From: Opitutales bacterium
GTDB taxonomy: Bacteria > Verrucomicrobiota > Verrucomicrobiia > Opitutales > JABSRG01
Direction: 5' to 3'
DNA: 64,000 nt
Assembly (NCBI GenBank): GCA_028280845.1
Contig: JANQKZ010000009.1
Location: 1-64,000, forward strand
This document shows, piece after piece, positions 26,593 through 36,278 of this stretch. A program made the translations under genes and the position numbers. Under the pieces are notes generated by a model, which was not told the DNA's origin, made no database searches, and saw only the letters and a program-made list of their open reading frames with translations. Position 1 is the first letter of the stretch, and every line of letters begins with the position of its first letter.

Positions 26593-27504
26593 CTACCCGG
26601 ACTGCTGCACCCCGTCGTTGTCGACTTCGAGTTTAAAGACCCGGCTACCGATCCCCTGGGTCTCGAATACCGCCTGCATCGCAGCCGCTACTTCGTCAGC
26701 CTGTTCACTTGGACTTACACAAAGCACGGAGGATCCACTGCCAGACAACCACCCCGTGTAGGCGCCCGAAGCGATTCCCGCATCAATCGCTTCTTTCGAA
26801 AAGGGGTTCAACTTGGCCCGGTAAGGCGTGTGCACATAGTCCGTCACTGCTTTCCCCAGGAGATCATACTGGCGAGTCGCAAAGATAGAGACAATCGAAG
26901 CTACACTATTAATACTGCGTATTACATCATGAAAGGGAAGCTCATCCGGTAGTATGTCGCGGGCATCCGAGGTCAGCACTCGAGTTTCGGGGCTGACTAC
27001 CACAAAACGCACCTCCGGGCCTACCTCATGGCGCAGGGTGTATAGATATTGACCTGTTTCCGGGTCGGTTCGAGCGACACAAAACCCTCCCTGAATGAGT
27101 GGGCAGCTGTTATCCGGGGAGTGGTCCAGCCCACACACCAGTCGGGTCAGCTGCTCCCGGTCCAGGGGAACTCCATGAATCAGGTTCAACCCGGCCGTCA
27201 CTCCCGCGCGCAAGGTGGCGCTCGACCCCAATCCGCGTGCAATGGGGATTTCGCCCCAGATATCGAAGGCAAGCCCGTGTTCGGCCACCCCGGTCGCCTG
27301 GTGAAAGGCGGCCTGAGCTTGCTGCACCATGTCAAACGAGGACTCCGGCATTTCATCCTGCCCCGCATAGATTACCTCAGGCTCATCGATTGCCTGAACC
27401 CGCACAAAGTTGTAGAGCGATAAGGCGATACCCAGGGCATCAAAACCGGGGCCACAATTCGAGGTACTCGCAGGAGTCTGGACGGTTACGGGAGCGTCAA
27501 TCAT
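26593..27504 (-). CDS. thrB: Homoserine kinase
   Basis: Phosphorylates homoserine in threonine synthesis. GHMP kinase, 303 residues: N-terminal ASTSNCGPGFDALGIAL, the phosphate loop PIARGLGSSATLRAG at about 91-105, and the C-terminal GAYTGWLSGSGSSVLCV. The stop lies six bases from the right repeat of the GxxExxY cassette. It follows smpB after 12 bases on the same strand. thrC and thrA are not here. Confidence 0.95.
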   Translation of the reverse strand: MIDAPVTVQTPASTSNCGPGFDALGIALSLYNFVRVQAIDEPEVIYAGQDEMPESSFDMVQQAQAAFHQATGVAEHGLAFDIWGEIPIARGLGSSATLRAGVTAGLNLIHGVPLDREQLTRLVCGLDHSPDNSCPLIQGGFCVARTDPETGQYLYTLRHEVGPEVRFVVVSPETRVLTSDARDILPDELPFHDVIRSINSVASIVSIFATRQYDLLGKAVTDYVHTPYRAKLNPFSKEAIDAGIASGAYTGWLSGSGSSVLCVSPSEQADEVAAAMQAVFETQGIGSRVFKLEVDNDGVQQSG

Positions 27505-27516
27505 ACTGAAATAAGG

Positions 27517-27990
27517 CTATCGGTGAGCTTTCATCGCGCGTTCGGCCTCACGCATCGCAACACGCTTTTTCATGTCATCTCGCTTGTCATAGAGTTTCTT
27601 ACCCGTGCAGAGGGCAACCTTCACCTTAACCAGACCATGTTTCAGGTAAATTTTCTCCGGTACCAGGGTCTTGCCTCCGGCTTCCAGTTGCCCCCGCAAT
27701 CGATTGATTTCTTTCCGATGCAGGAGCAACTTCCGGGCCCGATCCGGGGAATGATTGTTCAGGTTGCCAAAGCTGTATTCCGGAATGTGCGCGTTATACA
27801 AAAAAATCTCACTCCCATTCACGCGACAGAACGCCTCCTCGATTCGCCCCTGCTTGTCCCGGATAGCTTTCACTTCTGTCCCCTTCAACACGATTCCAGC
27901 CTCAAAGGTTTCTTCTACCTTATATTTGTGGTGGAGCTTCTTATTCCGGATTTCAACCGGTCCTGGGGTTGACTGTTTTTTGGCGCTCAA
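27517..27990 (-). CDS. smpB: SsrA-binding protein SmpB
   Basis: Partner of tmRNA in trans-translation. 157 residues with the OB-fold core RNKKLHHKYKVEETFEAGIVLKGTEVKAIR, IFLYNAHIPEYSFGN, KLLLHRKEI, and a basic tail KKLYDKRDDMKKRVAMREAERAMKA. The start is a TTG at 27990 (minus strand), with no clear ribosome binding site. A hairpin lies directly upstream, so initiation might depend on its structure. The tmRNA gene itself was not found in the window. Cotranscribed with thrB, probably also with rpoZ 134 bases upstream. Confidence 0.92.
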   Translation of the reverse strand: MSAKKQSTPGPVEIRNKKLHHKYKVEETFEAGIVLKGTEVKAIRDKQGRIEEAFCRVNGSEIFLYNAHIPEYSFGNLNNHSPDRARKLLLHRKEINRLRGQLEAGGKTLVPEKIYLKHGLVKVKVALCTGKKLYDKRDDMKKRVAMREAERAMKAHR

Positions 27991-27992
27991 GG

Positions 27993-28031
27993 GGCAGGAT
28001 AAGTTCCGCTCAGGGGGTGAGACATCCTGCC
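27993..28031 (-). other. Hairpin in the smpB leader
   Basis: GGCAGGAT (27993-28000) and ATCCTGCC (28024-28031) form an uninterrupted 8-bp stem with a 23-base loop. On the minus strand this lies just in front of the TTG start of smpB and downstream of rpoZ. There is no T-run, so it is not a clear terminator. It might act on smpB translation. Confidence 0.4.
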
Positions 28032-28124
28032 AGGGGTCAACACAATTGCTGAGGAATGCGTATGCTCACGACGAGATCACTCGTCAGGCTCATGAGGTCC
28101 CCCCCAAGATCCAAGCAGGATGGA

Positions 28125-28334
28125 TTAGTTGTCTTTGGGGTTGTAGAGATCGTAACTGATTTTGCCTTCAATGATCTCACGCAGGGCGATGTCTTCCGGG
28201 TTCAAGCGTTCCAGGGATTCAACCAGCGGCTTATTCCCGAACTTCAACTGCTTCGTGCGGCGGGAAACCACGTTAATCAGGATGTTCGGGTCAGAAATAA
28301 TCTTCTGGGCTTCTTTGAGGTAATCGTCTCTCAT
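28125..28334 (-). CDS. rpoZ: RNA polymerase omega subunit
   Basis: 69 residues from the ATG at 28334: MRDDYLKEAQKIISDPNILI, then VVSRRTKQL and the tail DIALREIIEGKISYDL. This matches the omega pattern (RR.RQL...E.IA..EI..G.I) of Rpb6-like subunits. The frame runs on upstream of the ATG for some 90 codons but without omega homology and across a divergent gene, so the short form is taken. Divergent from cutA. Known partner: beta-prime in core RNA polymerase. Confidence 0.85.
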   Translation of the reverse strand: MRDDYLKEAQKIISDPNILINVVSRRTKQLKFGNKPLVESLERLNPEDIALREIIEGKISYDLYNPKDN

Positions 28335-28464
28335 GGGAAATTGTTGTTCTCGACCTGTCTGAGTCTCCACCATTAACAGGTTCATAGGTTCGCTTGGAAA
28401 AACCGAAGAAATTGACACGGAACGCTCCATTTGGCAACTGCTTATTTCACCTCTTTTTTCTGTC

Positions 28465-28791
28465 ATGTCCCTTGATCTTCCCTCTATCTTAATCGCTTGG
28501 ACGACCACCGATTCGGAGGCATCCGCCCAAGCCCTCGCCAAATCTGCGGTCGAGGCACACGTTGCCGCCTGCGCCCAAGTCCACGGCCCTATTTCCAGCA
28601 CCTACCGCTGGAAGGGGGAGATACACTCCAACCAGGAGTGGCGCATCACCTTCAAAACACCGCACGCCCACGCGGATTCCCTGGAGTATTTTGTCCAACA
28701 GCACCACCCCTATGATACCCCCCAATGGGTCGCCGTCCTGTCCGACTCTGTCTCCCCAACCTACCGCGCCTGGGTGGAAGAAGAAGGATAA
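28465..28791 (+). CDS. cutA: CutA-type divalent-ion tolerance protein
   Basis: 108-residue CutA1 homolog. Pattern: LIAWTTTDSEASAQALAKSAVEAHVAAC, SSTYRWKGEIHSNQEW and HPYDTPQWVAV near the C-terminus, which is the family's conserved block. CutA1 forms trimers of a ferredoxin-like fold and is linked to copper and divalent metal tolerance; its precise role is not settled. Divergently transcribed from rpoZ. Confidence 0.93.
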   Translation: MSLDLPSILIAWTTTDSEASAQALAKSAVEAHVAACAQVHGPISSTYRWKGEIHSNQEWRITFKTPHAHADSLEYFVQQHHPYDTPQWVAVLSDSVSPTYRAWVEEEG

Positions 28792-28995
28792 ACAGATTCA
28801 AGGTCTCAGGGGATAGGGAACAAGTCCCGGAGCCCGGAAACCTGCCCCGCCTCAGGCCCCGCACTCGCGCACAGCTGAAATGCCCTGCCTACCAAATTCC
28901 CATTCCCGCGCCCCGTATCTCGTATCTCCCTTCACTTTTTCCTTGAAAACTGCTAAGGCTCACTATGTTTTTTTACGTTTTCACGAATTTCGACC

Positions 28996-29154
28996 ATGTC
29001 ACAGCACAACAGTTTTAAAGTCGCCGGATCCGGTACCGCTAAAAGTAAAACCGTTCTGAAGCGCTTCGAGCGCATCGAACTCCTGCGCAAACGCGGCGAA
29101 TGGAAAGAAGGCGACCGTGTGGTTGGCCTGAAGAAGACCAAACCAGAAGAGTAA
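28996..29154 (+). CDS. Small basic protein of the Chlamydiae/Verrucomicrobia type
   Basis: 52 residues: MSQHNSFKVAGSGTAKSKT, a middle VLKRFERIELLRKRGEWKEG and the tail DRVVGLKKTKPEE. Highly basic. This matches what I recall of a small basic protein family (TIGR04137-like) of the Chlamydiae/Verrucomicrobia group; function unproven, ribosome association has been suggested. Its compact unit of own gap, ATG and strong terminator suggests a highly expressed monocistronic gene. TTGAAA at 28943-28948 and TATGTT at 28964-28969 might be a promoter with a short spacer of 15. Confidence 0.8.
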   Translation: MSQHNSFKVAGSGTAKSKTVLKRFERIELLRKRGEWKEGDRVVGLKKTKPEE

Positions 29155-29182
29155 CCGCTCCATTCCCTCTTTTCCTCTTTTC

Positions 29183-29211
29183 AAGCCCTCCGCAACTGGA
29201 GGGCTTTTTTT
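29183..29211 (+). terminator. Rho-independent terminator after the small basic protein
   Basis: Perfect 9-bp stem AAGCCCTCC (29183-29191) and GGAGGGCTT (29198-29206), loop GCAACT, followed by a T-run to 29211. It starts 28 bases after the stop codon. Confidence 0.9.
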
Positions 29212-29303
29212 CGTGGAATAATCCTAAGCTTCTGACCATCATAGAATAAACGGAGGCAGATCGTTGGAGAAAATCCCTCCTCTCTAAATTGCCCAGTCGA
29301 TCT

Positions 29304-30545
29304 ATGAATATCCTCATTAAACTCAGCGGGTCTATTGCGTGCTACAAAACCTGCGACCTCATTTCACGCTTGGTCAAGGCAGGGCATCAGGTGCAGACCG
29401 TTACCACTCAAAGCGCTGAAAAGTTTATCGGGACGGCTACCCTCGAGGGGCTAACCGGTCGCCAGAATCTCAGCAATCTCTGGAAAACGGGAGACCAGAT
29501 GGCGCATATCCGACTCCCGGAATGGGCAGATGTCACGCTACTTTGCCCAGCCACTGCCAACACGATCAATAAGTTGGCCAATGGCATTGGGGATGATCTT
29601 CTGACCACCCTGTTCCAGGCCCATGAATTCCCCAAGCCCTACTACATCGCTCCGGCCATGAATCCGCGCATGCTGAGCCATCCCGCGACCGAAGCCAGTC
29701 TGGAGAAATTAAAGTCCTGGGGCATTCAGATTCTTCCGACCGGAGAAGGTCGCCTGGCATGTGGCGATTTCGGATACGGGAAGCTCCTTGAGATCGATGA
29801 AATTTTCAATGTCATCACTGGTAATCAACCCTTTCAACCGGAGTCCGGAAGATCATTTAGGCTATTAATCACTTCTGGGGGAACTGAAGAACCCATTGAT
29901 TCTGTTCGCGTATTGACCAATTTGAGTTCAGGAAAAACCGGGGCCTACCTGGCTGACTACTTCGCTCGTATGGGCCATGATATTACGCTGCTCCATTCTC
30001 ATCGTGCGGTGACCCCTTCATGGCGAGGAATCCGGACACAGACTTTTCGCACGGTCGGTGATCTGGAAAATAGCCTGAAGCTGACGCTGGCTGCTCAGCC
30101 TTTCGACGGAATCATTCACTTGGCGGCCGTAAGCGATTTTTCCCTGTCGGGCACCGAACCGGAGGAACCAGGTGGAACCGAACTCACGAAACTGGACAGT
30201 GATGCCCCGGTCGACATAGTTCTGACCCCAACCAGGAAACTGTTGCCCCATCTCAAGGGATGGGCCACCGCAAGTTCGGCGGAACCCTTCGTCGTCGGTT
30301 TCAAGTTAACGGATACGTTGACCGAAGATATGGAGGGAAACCCCGCTCTGGCTATGATCCAATCGGACCGGGTCGATGCGGTTGTCCATAATGCAAGAAC
30401 CTCTATCGATGCTGAGTCGGACAGCCACCCTTGCATGATTTATTTCCCGAATGGCGAAAAACGCCCCACGGAAACGAAGTTGCAAATGGCTGAGACCCTG
30501 GAAGCCCTCCTGAAAAACGCAATATCCGCTTCGGTCAGCGTTTAG
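29304..30545 (+). CDS. coaBC: Bifunctional CoaBC, phosphopantothenoylcysteine synthase/decarboxylase
   Basis: Two steps of coenzyme A synthesis. The N-terminal CoaC flavoprotein domain (about 1-180) starts NILIKLSGSIACYKTCDLIS and has the active-site His in MAHIRLPEWAD, ALLCPATANTINKLANGIGDDLL-like substrate loop and APAMNPRM. The C-terminal CoaB domain (about 190-410) shows ITSGGTEEPIDSVRVLTNLSSG and FDGIIHLAAVSDF. The start at 29304 gives the canonical MNILIKLSG; a TTG 15 bases upstream is less likely. Immediately followed by a lipoprotein gene (4-base gap). Confidence 0.94.
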   Translation: MNILIKLSGSIACYKTCDLISRLVKAGHQVQTVTTQSAEKFIGTATLEGLTGRQNLSNLWKTGDQMAHIRLPEWADVTLLCPATANTINKLANGIGDDLLTTLFQAHEFPKPYYIAPAMNPRMLSHPATEASLEKLKSWGIQILPTGEGRLACGDFGYGKLLEIDEIFNVITGNQPFQPESGRSFRLLITSGGTEEPIDSVRVLTNLSSGKTGAYLADYFARMGHDITLLHSHRAVTPSWRGIRTQTFRTVGDLENSLKLTLAAQPFDGIIHLAAVSDFSLSGTEPEEPGGTELTKLDSDAPVDIVLTPTRKLLPHLKGWATASSAEPFVVGFKLTDTLTEDMEGNPALAMIQSDRVDAVVHNARTSIDAESDSHPCMIYFPNGEKRPTETKLQMAETLEALLKNAISASVSV

Positions 30546-30549
30546 GGGT

Positions 30550-30969
30550 ATGCGGACTCTTCTTTTTTCTGCTTTCCTCCTCCTCAGTTTTTTTCTGGCC
30601 GGCTGCAGCAGCCAGATAATGTACCTCCACGATGTGAAGGGATTGGCAAAAACCTACGATCCAATCGAGCTGACCGAAGGAGAGGAACGGATCGCGATTC
30701 AGGACACTCGCGGATTCACGTCTATTGCCGGGGGCTATTTCCCCGGCCTGATCGCCGAGGATCCTTCCATTGTGGGCATCCGTTACGAGGAGAAGAGAAG
30801 CACGACCCGCGTCCATATCTCAGGCAGGCAACCCGGCACAACCACGGTATTCTACGTCAACCGGGCCAGCTTTGGAGACCCCGACAAAGCCTTCTCCGAC
30901 TACGGATCTGAGGCCGACTATTTCCGGGACCGTCTCGCCTCCTTCCGAGTGACCGTAGACCCCCAATAA
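30550..30969 (+). CDS. Lipoprotein of unknown function
   Basis: 139 residues with a lipoprotein signal (hydrophobic LLLSFFLAGC, lipobox cysteine at about residue 19). The mature part is a beta-rich domain with RIAIQDTRGFTSIAGGYFPG and VHISGRQPGTTTVFYV, close to the pattern of cadherin-like or pilus-associated repeats but not enough to name. Starts four bases after coaBC, so cotranscribed. Confidence 0.6.
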   Translation: MRTLLFSAFLLLSFFLAGCSSQIMYLHDVKGLAKTYDPIELTEGEERIAIQDTRGFTSIAGGYFPGLIAEDPSIVGIRYEEKRSTTRVHISGRQPGTTTVFYVNRASFGDPDKAFSDYGSEADYFRDRLASFRVTVDPQ

Positions 30970-31061
30970 GCCCTACCTTTTTCGTGCTCATCCGCATAAT
31001 TTCGTAGTGAATAAAGCCTTTCCCTACCAAACTTCTGATTTCCGACCTCTGATTTCAATTT

Positions 31062-31826
31062 ATGGCCTTCATCCAATGTGATTTTGAAAGCCAGGTCCTC
31101 GACCTGGATTGCTCTATGAACGTCATCCTTCCCGATGAGGGAGACACCCCGTTCCAGGTGCTCTGGTTATTACATGGGCTATCCGATGATCACACCGCCT
31201 GGGTCCGGCAGACATCGATCGAGCGCTATGTTCAGGATAAAGCCCTTGCCGTGGTCATGCCCGCCGTGAACCGGAGCTTCTACTGGGATATGCACAAGGG
31301 GCTGAAGTGGGGCACCTTTGCCCGGGAAGAGTTCCCCCAAATCGCACGGCGTTTGTTTCCCCTCTCTGATCGTCGGGAGGACAACTTTATCACGGGACTC
31401 TCCATGGGAGGGTATGGCGCCTTTCTTGCCGCCCTCACCCATCCCGATCGCTATGCCGCCGCCGCCAGTTTAAGCGGCGTACTCGACGCCGAGGGCTGGT
31501 TGGAATATGCTCGGAAAGAACGCCCCGAAGTCATCCCGGAAATGGAAAACGTTTACGGAAACCTGGATAATATTGCTACCCACCCTGCCAACCTCCTGTT
31601 TCTCCTTCGACAACGCCTGGATGCCGGCACTCCCCTTCCCCAACTCTATGCCTGCTGTGGAACCGAAGACTTCCTCTATCCTGGCAACCTCGTCTTCCGG
31701 GATAAAGCAAAAGCATGGGGCGTGAACCTGGAATATGCGGAAGGCCCCGGAGAACACAACTGGGCCTTCTGGGACCAATGGATCCAACAAGTCATCGATT
31801 GGCTACCTCTCCATACAACCCCCTAG
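31062..31826 (+). CDS. Alpha/beta-hydrolase esterase (EstA/esterase D-like)
   Basis: 254 residues of the esterase D / tributyrin-esterase family. Nucleophile elbow GLSMGGYG at about 109-116, HGLSDDHTAW (oxyanion strand), and the catalytic His in EGPGEHNWAFW near the C-terminus with Asp in the ACCGTEDFL segment. No signal peptide, so cytosolic. Could be S-formylglutathione hydrolase-like or a broad acyl esterase; substrate not deduced. The leader repeats a pyrimidine-rich pattern (findings). Confidence 0.88.
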   Translation: MAFIQCDFESQVLDLDCSMNVILPDEGDTPFQVLWLLHGLSDDHTAWVRQTSIERYVQDKALAVVMPAVNRSFYWDMHKGLKWGTFAREEFPQIARRLFPLSDRREDNFITGLSMGGYGAFLAALTHPDRYAAAASLSGVLDAEGWLEYARKERPEVIPEMENVYGNLDNIATHPANLLFLLRQRLDAGTPLPQLYACCGTEDFLYPGNLVFRDKAKAWGVNLEYAEGPGEHNWAFWDQWIQQVIDWLPLHTTP

Positions 31827-31917
31827 GAGGGACGGGGCCCTGTGGCTTGGCGAAACTTCAGCGAAGACGGCTGCGCCGCCACTCCGATCCGATCCTCGAC
31901 CTCTGACTCCCGATTTC

Positions 31918-31948
31918 AAAAAAAGCCCGCAGGTTTCCCTGCGGGCTT
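31918..31948 (-). terminator. Terminator of groEL (minus strand)
   Basis: 11-bp perfect stem AAGCCCGCAGG (31923-31933) with CCTGCGGGCTT (31938-31948), four-base loop. Read on the minus strand the stem is followed by seven T (plus-strand A-run 31918-31924), a classic Rho-independent terminator 67 bases after the groEL stop. In the plus direction it may also end the esterase transcript, though the T-run there is broken. Confidence 0.9.
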
Positions 31949-32014
31949 CTTCTTGTTATGGAATGGGAGGTTATTGAAAATTTAAAAAACCCATTCCATG
32001 AGGTCCGGAGGCAA

Positions 32015-33649
32015 TTACATCATGCCACCCATGCCACCCATGTCAGGGGCAGGAGCTGCAGGTGCGTCCTTCTCAGGCAAATCGGTGATCATGACTTCAG
32101 TGGTCAAGAGAAGACCAGCCACAGAACCGGCATTTTGCAATGCGGTGCGGGTCACTTTAGTCGGATCAACGACCCCCGCCTTCACGAGGTCTTCGTAATT
32201 GCCCGTGGCTACGTTGTAGCCGTTGGCACCCTTTGACTTAAGAACCTCAGCCACGACGAGGGAGCCTTCCACACCAGCATTTTGGCAGAGGATGCGTAAG
32301 GGGGCTTCAATCGCTTTACGCACAATGGAGGCACCGATAGATTCATCACCTTCCAGCTCAGCCACAGCAGTGTCGATAGCCTTGGCAGCACGCAGCAGAG
32401 CAACCCCACCACCGGGAAGAATACCTTCTTCAACAGCAGCACGGGTGGCATGCAACGCGTCTTCCACACGATCCTTCTTTTCCTTCAGCTCAGGCTCGGT
32501 GGCCGCACCGACATTGATTACCGCAACTCCCCCGGCCAACTTGGCCAGGCGTTCTTGCAGTTTTTCACGATCGTAGTCAGAGGTGGTTTCCTCGATTTGA
32601 CGACGGATTTGCTTCACGCGGCCTTGGATATCGCTGGCCTTGCCTGCACCTTCCACGATAACGGTGTTCTCCTTATCGATGGAGATACGCTTCGCGCGGC
32701 CGAGATCGCTTAGCTGGACGTTTTCCAGCTTGATGCCCAGGTCTTCCGTGATGCAACGGCCACCGGTCAGAACAGCAATGTCTTCCAGCATGGCTTTGCG
32801 GCGGTCACCAAAACCAGGAGCCTTCACAGCGGCAACTTGCAGGGTGCCACGCAGCTTGTTCACCACAAGCGCAGCCAGAGCTTCACCTTCCACATCTTCA
32901 GCGATGAGCAGGAGGGGCTTGCCGCCCTTGGCCACGGTTTGCAGCAGGGGAAGGATGTCGTTCAGGCTGGAGATCTTTTTCTCGTGAATGAGAATGTAAG
33001 CATCTTCCAGGTTCACTTCCATTGCTTCCGTGTCGGTCGTGAAGTAGGGGCTCAGGTAGCCTTTGTCGAACTGCATGCCTTCAACAACGTCGAGGGAGGT
33101 TTCGATGCTCTTGGCTTCCTCTACCGTGATAGTGCCGTCCTTGCCGACCTTGTCCATGGCATCAGCAATGATTTCACCAATTTCGGTGTCCCAGTTCGCG
33201 GAAACGGTAGCCACCTGACGCACTTCTTCGCGATCCTTCACTTTCTTGCTTTGCTTGGCGAGGGAGGCGACGGCGGCTTCGACAGCTTTGTCGATGCCAC
33301 GCTTCAGGTAAACGGGGTTGGCTCCCGCAGCCACATTTTTGAGCCCTTCGCGGTAAACAGCTTCAGCCAGGACCGTTGCCGTTGTAGTGCCGTCACCGGC
33401 AGAATCAGAGGTCTTGGAAGCCACTTCCTTAACCATTTGAGCTCCCATATTTTCGTAGGGATCTTCGAGTTCGATTTCCTTGGCCACGGACACACCATCC
33501 TTGGTCACACTGGGGGAACCGAATTTCTTATCGATCAGGACATTACGTCCCTTCGGTCCAAGGGTTGCTGCCACCGCTTGGCTCAGTTGCTCGACGCCGG
33601 ATAGAGCCTTCTTCCGGGCGCTTTCATCAAACAGAATTTGTTTAGCCAT
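32015..33649 (-). CDS. groEL: Chaperonin GroEL
   Basis: 60-kDa chaperonin forming double heptameric rings with GroES. 544 residues: [21 protein letters not shown]..., ATP-site [13 protein letters not shown] and [14 protein letters not shown], and the family tail [11 protein letters not shown]. Directly downstream of groES (44 bases). No CIRCE-type inverted repeat was seen in front of the operon. Confidence 0.98.
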   Translation of the reverse strand: MAKQILFDESARKKALSGVEQLSQAVAATLGPKGRNVLIDKKFGSPSVTKDGVSVAKEIELEDPYENMGAQMVKEVASKTSDSAGDGTTTATVLAEAVYREGLKNVAAGANPVYLKRGIDKAVEAAVASLAKQSKKVKDREEVRQVATVSANWDTEIGEIIADAMDKVGKDGTITVEEAKSIETSLDVVEGMQFDKGYLSPYFTTDTEAMEVNLEDAYILIHEKKISSLNDILPLLQTVAKGGKPLLLIAEDVEGEALAALVVNKLRGTLQVAAVKAPGFGDRRKAMLEDIAVLTGGRCITEDLGIKLENVQLSDLGRAKRISIDKENTVIVEGAGKASDIQGRVKQIRRQIEETTSDYDREKLQERLAKLAGGVAVINVGAATEPELKEKKDRVEDALHATRAAVEEGILPGGGVALLRAAKAIDTAVAELEGDESIGASIVRKAIEAPLRILCQNAGVEGSLVVAEVLKSKGANGYNVATGNYEDLVKAGVVDPTKVTRTALQNAGSVAGLLLTTEVMITDLPEKDAPAAPAPDMGGMGGMM

Positions 33650-33693
33650 ATTTAGTAAATTTGGGGATTAAGAGTTAATGTCTGGATCAGGAA

Positions 33694-33996
33694 TTATCCA
33701 ACAATTGCGATGATGTCGTCTTCGCGCAAAACGGTATATTCCACCCCATCAATCTTAACGGAGGTGCCGCCGTATTGGCTCACGATTACTCGATCACCGA
33801 CTTTCACTTCGAAGGGAATAACCTTGCCGTCTTCATCTTTGCGGCCGGTGCCCAGAGCAATCACTTCTGCTTCCTGCGACTTTTCTTTCGCGGAATCAGG
33901 AATGATAATTCCATCGCGGACTTGTTCGTCTTCTTCTACGCCACGAACCAGCACACGGTCACCTAGAGGTTTCACGTTAACTTTTGCTTTAGCCAT
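33694..33996 (-). CDS. groES: Co-chaperonin GroES
   Basis: 100-residue cap of the GroEL ring. Motifs: [50 protein letters not shown] and the end [10 protein letters not shown]. The mobile loop ([21 protein letters not shown]) is normal. First gene of the groESL operon; the dnaK terminator is 52 bases upstream. An AT-rich stretch and a TTGCAC hexamer lie in front, but no convincing promoter pair. Confidence 0.98.
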   Translation of the reverse strand: MAKAKVNVKPLGDRVLVRGVEEDEQVRDGIIIPDSAKEKSQEAEVIALGTGRKDEDGKVIPFEVKVGDRVIVSQYGGTSVKIDGVEYTVLREDDIIAIVG

Positions 33997-34047
33997 AATT
34001 GTTGTAGGATTTTTTAGAGGTTAAGGTTTAGTGGATATATAAGTGCA

Positions 34048-34086
34048 ACAAAACGGCCTGCCTCTCACCAGAGAGGCAGACCGTTT
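34048..34086 (-). terminator. Terminator of dnaK (minus strand)
   Basis: Long stem: 34051-34066 (AAACGGcCTGCCTCTC) pairs with 34071-34086 (GAGAGGCAGaCCGTTT), 15 of 16 positions, loop ACCA. On the minus strand a short T-rich tail follows (TTTTGTTG). It lies 9 bases after the dnaK stop and separates dnaK from groES. Confidence 0.8.
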
Positions 34087-34094
34087 GTTAAAGG

Positions 34095-36047
34095 TTATTT
34101 CTTTTCTTCTTCGTCGACGACTTCGAAATCAGCGTCCACGACATCGTCGTCAGCCTTGGCTGCACCCGTATCGTCTCCGCCTGGTGCCGTCTCCGGCCCC
34201 GGCTGCCCTTCCGGTGCAGCCCCCCCCGCTGCAGCGCCAGCCGCGCCAGCCAGCTTCTGCAAAGCCGCCATCAAGCCGTCGGACGCTATTTTCAGTTCGT
34301 CCGCTGTTGCGTTCTGGTTCTCGAGGACTTTTTTCGCCTCGCTGACCACGCCTTCAACTTGAGACTTGGCTTCTGCCGGGAGCTGTTCACCCAGTTCACC
34401 GATTTGCTTTTCTGCCTGGTAAACCAGGCTATCCAGGTTGTTGCGGTTCTCAACTGCTTCTTTCCGGCTCTTGTCTTCTTCCGCGTGCATCTCTGCTTCC
34501 TGCTTCATCTTTTCTACCTCATCTTTGTCGAGGCCGGAGGAGCCAGAAATGGTGATCTTCTGATCTTTACCGGTTTTCTTATCCGTCGCCGACACATGAA
34601 GAATGCCATTGGCGTCGATATCAAAGGTGACTTCGACTTGAGGCATACCCCGGGGAGCAGGCTCAATTCCATCCAGGCGGAAGTTGCCCAGCATCTTATT
34701 CTGGTCAGCCATGGGGCGTTCCCCCTGCAAAACCTTAATATCCACTGCGGTTTGGTTGTCCGCATAAGTTGAAAAAACTTGAGACACCTTTTTCGGGATC
34801 GTGGTGTTACGCTCGATCATTGACGTCATCACGCCACCGGCTGTCTCGATCCCCAGGGTGAGTGGAGTTACATCCAACAGGAGGACATCCCCCACGCCAC
34901 CGTCGCCAGCCAGAACTGCACCCTGAATAGCAGCACCGATGGCCACTACTTCATCAGGGTTCACTCCCTTGTGGGGCTCCTTACCGGTCAGTTCGCGGGC
35001 GATCTCACTCACCTTCGGGGTGCGGGTCATCCCGCCCACGAGCACCAACTCATTGATATCGCCTTGCCCCAGCTCGGCATCTTCCAGGCAACGCATGAAA
35101 GGAGCCTTGGTGCGGTTGAAAAGATCTTCGGTCAGCTGCTCATATTTACTCCGGGACAATTGCACGTTCAAGTGCTTCGGTCCACTGGCATCCGCCGTGA
35201 TGAACGGCAGGTTGATATCTACGGATTGAGTCGAGGACAAGGCAATCTTGGCCTTTTCGGCTTCTTCCTTCAGGCGCTGCAGGGCCATGGGATCAGACTT
35301 CAGATCGATCCCGCTCTCTTGCTTAAAGGTGTCCACCAGCCAGTCGATAATCCGCGAGTCCCAGTTATCCCCCCCCAAGTGGGTATCCCCATTCGTCGCT
35401 TCAACTTCAAATACGTCATCGGCAATACTCAGGACAGAAATATCAAAGGTGCCTCCACCCAGGTCGTAGACTGCGATGGTTTTTTCGCCCTTCTTATTCA
35501 GGCCATAGGCCAGGGAAGCTGCCGTCGGTTCGTTGATGATTCGGACCACTTCAAGACCTGCAATCGTCCCAGCGTCTTTAGTCGCTTCCCGCTGGGGAGC
35601 GTTGAAGTAGGCGGGCACGGTAATCACAGCCTTGGTCACCTTTTCTCCCAGATAGGCTTCTGCATCAGCCTTCAACTTGGAAAGGACCATCGCGGCGATC
35701 TGCTCAGGGGCAAAGGTTTCGGTTTTACCATCCGTTTCGCACTGGATGTAAGCGTCACCGTTCTTTCCCTCCACAACTTGGTAGGGCAACATAGAAGTCT
35801 CTTCTTTGACTTCGGTAAACTTGCGACCGATTAGACGTTTTGCGGAAAAAATGGTGTTTTGCGGATTGGTCACTGCCTGGCGTTTAGCCGCCTGCCCAAC
35901 GAGACGCTCACCCCCCTTAGAAAAAGCTACTACAGATGGAGTGGTCCGAGCCCCTTCAGAATTCGGGATCACCGTGACCTCTCCGGCTTCCATTACAGCC
36001 ATACATGAATTGGTCGTTCCTAAATCGATTCCTAAAATTTTGCTCAC
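34095..36047 (-). CDS. dnaK: Chaperone DnaK (Hsp70)
   Basis: 650 residues. N-terminal ATPase: [46 protein letters not shown]; substrate domain with [13 protein letters not shown] and [15 protein letters not shown]; the C-terminal lid ends in an acidic [18 protein letters not shown]. Starts with GTG at 36047, preceded by a purine-rich GAGGGGGAT. DnaJ and GrpE are not nearby. Typically heat-induced. Confidence 0.98.
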   Translation of the reverse strand: MSKILGIDLGTTNSCMAVMEAGEVTVIPNSEGARTTPSVVAFSKGGERLVGQAAKRQAVTNPQNTIFSAKRLIGRKFTEVKEETSMLPYQVVEGKNGDAYIQCETDGKTETFAPEQIAAMVLSKLKADAEAYLGEKVTKAVITVPAYFNAPQREATKDAGTIAGLEVVRIINEPTAASLAYGLNKKGEKTIAVYDLGGGTFDISVLSIADDVFEVEATNGDTHLGGDNWDSRIIDWLVDTFKQESGIDLKSDPMALQRLKEEAEKAKIALSSTQSVDINLPFITADASGPKHLNVQLSRSKYEQLTEDLFNRTKAPFMRCLEDAELGQGDINELVLVGGMTRTPKVSEIARELTGKEPHKGVNPDEVVAIGAAIQGAVLAGDGGVGDVLLLDVTPLTLGIETAGGVMTSMIERNTTIPKKVSQVFSTYADNQTAVDIKVLQGERPMADQNKMLGNFRLDGIEPAPRGMPQVEVTFDIDANGILHVSATDKKTGKDQKITISGSSGLDKDEVEKMKQEAEMHAEEDKSRKEAVENRNNLDSLVYQAEKQIGELGEQLPAEAKSQVEGVVSEAKKVLENQNATADELKIASDGLMAALQKLAGAAGAAAGGAAPEGQPGPETAPGGDDTGAAKADDDVVDADFEVVDEEEKK

Positions 36048-36161
36048 ATCCCCCTCTTTGCATTTGAAATGCCAATCGATACAACTTATCTTAATCCATT
36101 GATAACCAACATGATATTTTCTTTACAGACTGCTATGCTGTCCCTATGAACAATGAAAACA

Positions 36162-36199
36162 GTGCCACGCTGTCTCACATTGTGTCACACCTGGGTCAC
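36162..36199. repeat. Two direct repeats between dnaK and the GIN gene
   Basis: GTGCCACGCTGTCTCAC (36162-36178) and GTGTCACACCTGGGTCAC (36182-36199) share most of their bases and lie 20 bp apart, so on the same DNA face. Between two divergent genes. They could be binding sites for a regulator of either gene; no known consensus was recognised. Confidence 0.35.
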
Positions 36200-36278
36200 C
36201 TGCCCCACCCCCTGGCACAGTCTGGATAAGAAGGACGCCTTGACACCATTCTATTAAAATCAAAAAAACATCTGGTAT

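Noticed and set aside
32837-33604. Plus-strand frame of 255 codons opposite groEL
   Set aside because: Shadow; the same frame type arises from codon bias on the complementary strand.
33997-34047. CIRCE element before groES
   Set aside because: No TTAGCACTC-N9-GAGTGCTAA inverted repeat or close variant could be found.
34971-35834. Plus-strand frame of 287 codons opposite dnaK
   Set aside because: Shadow of a highly conserved gene, with no own start context or motifs.
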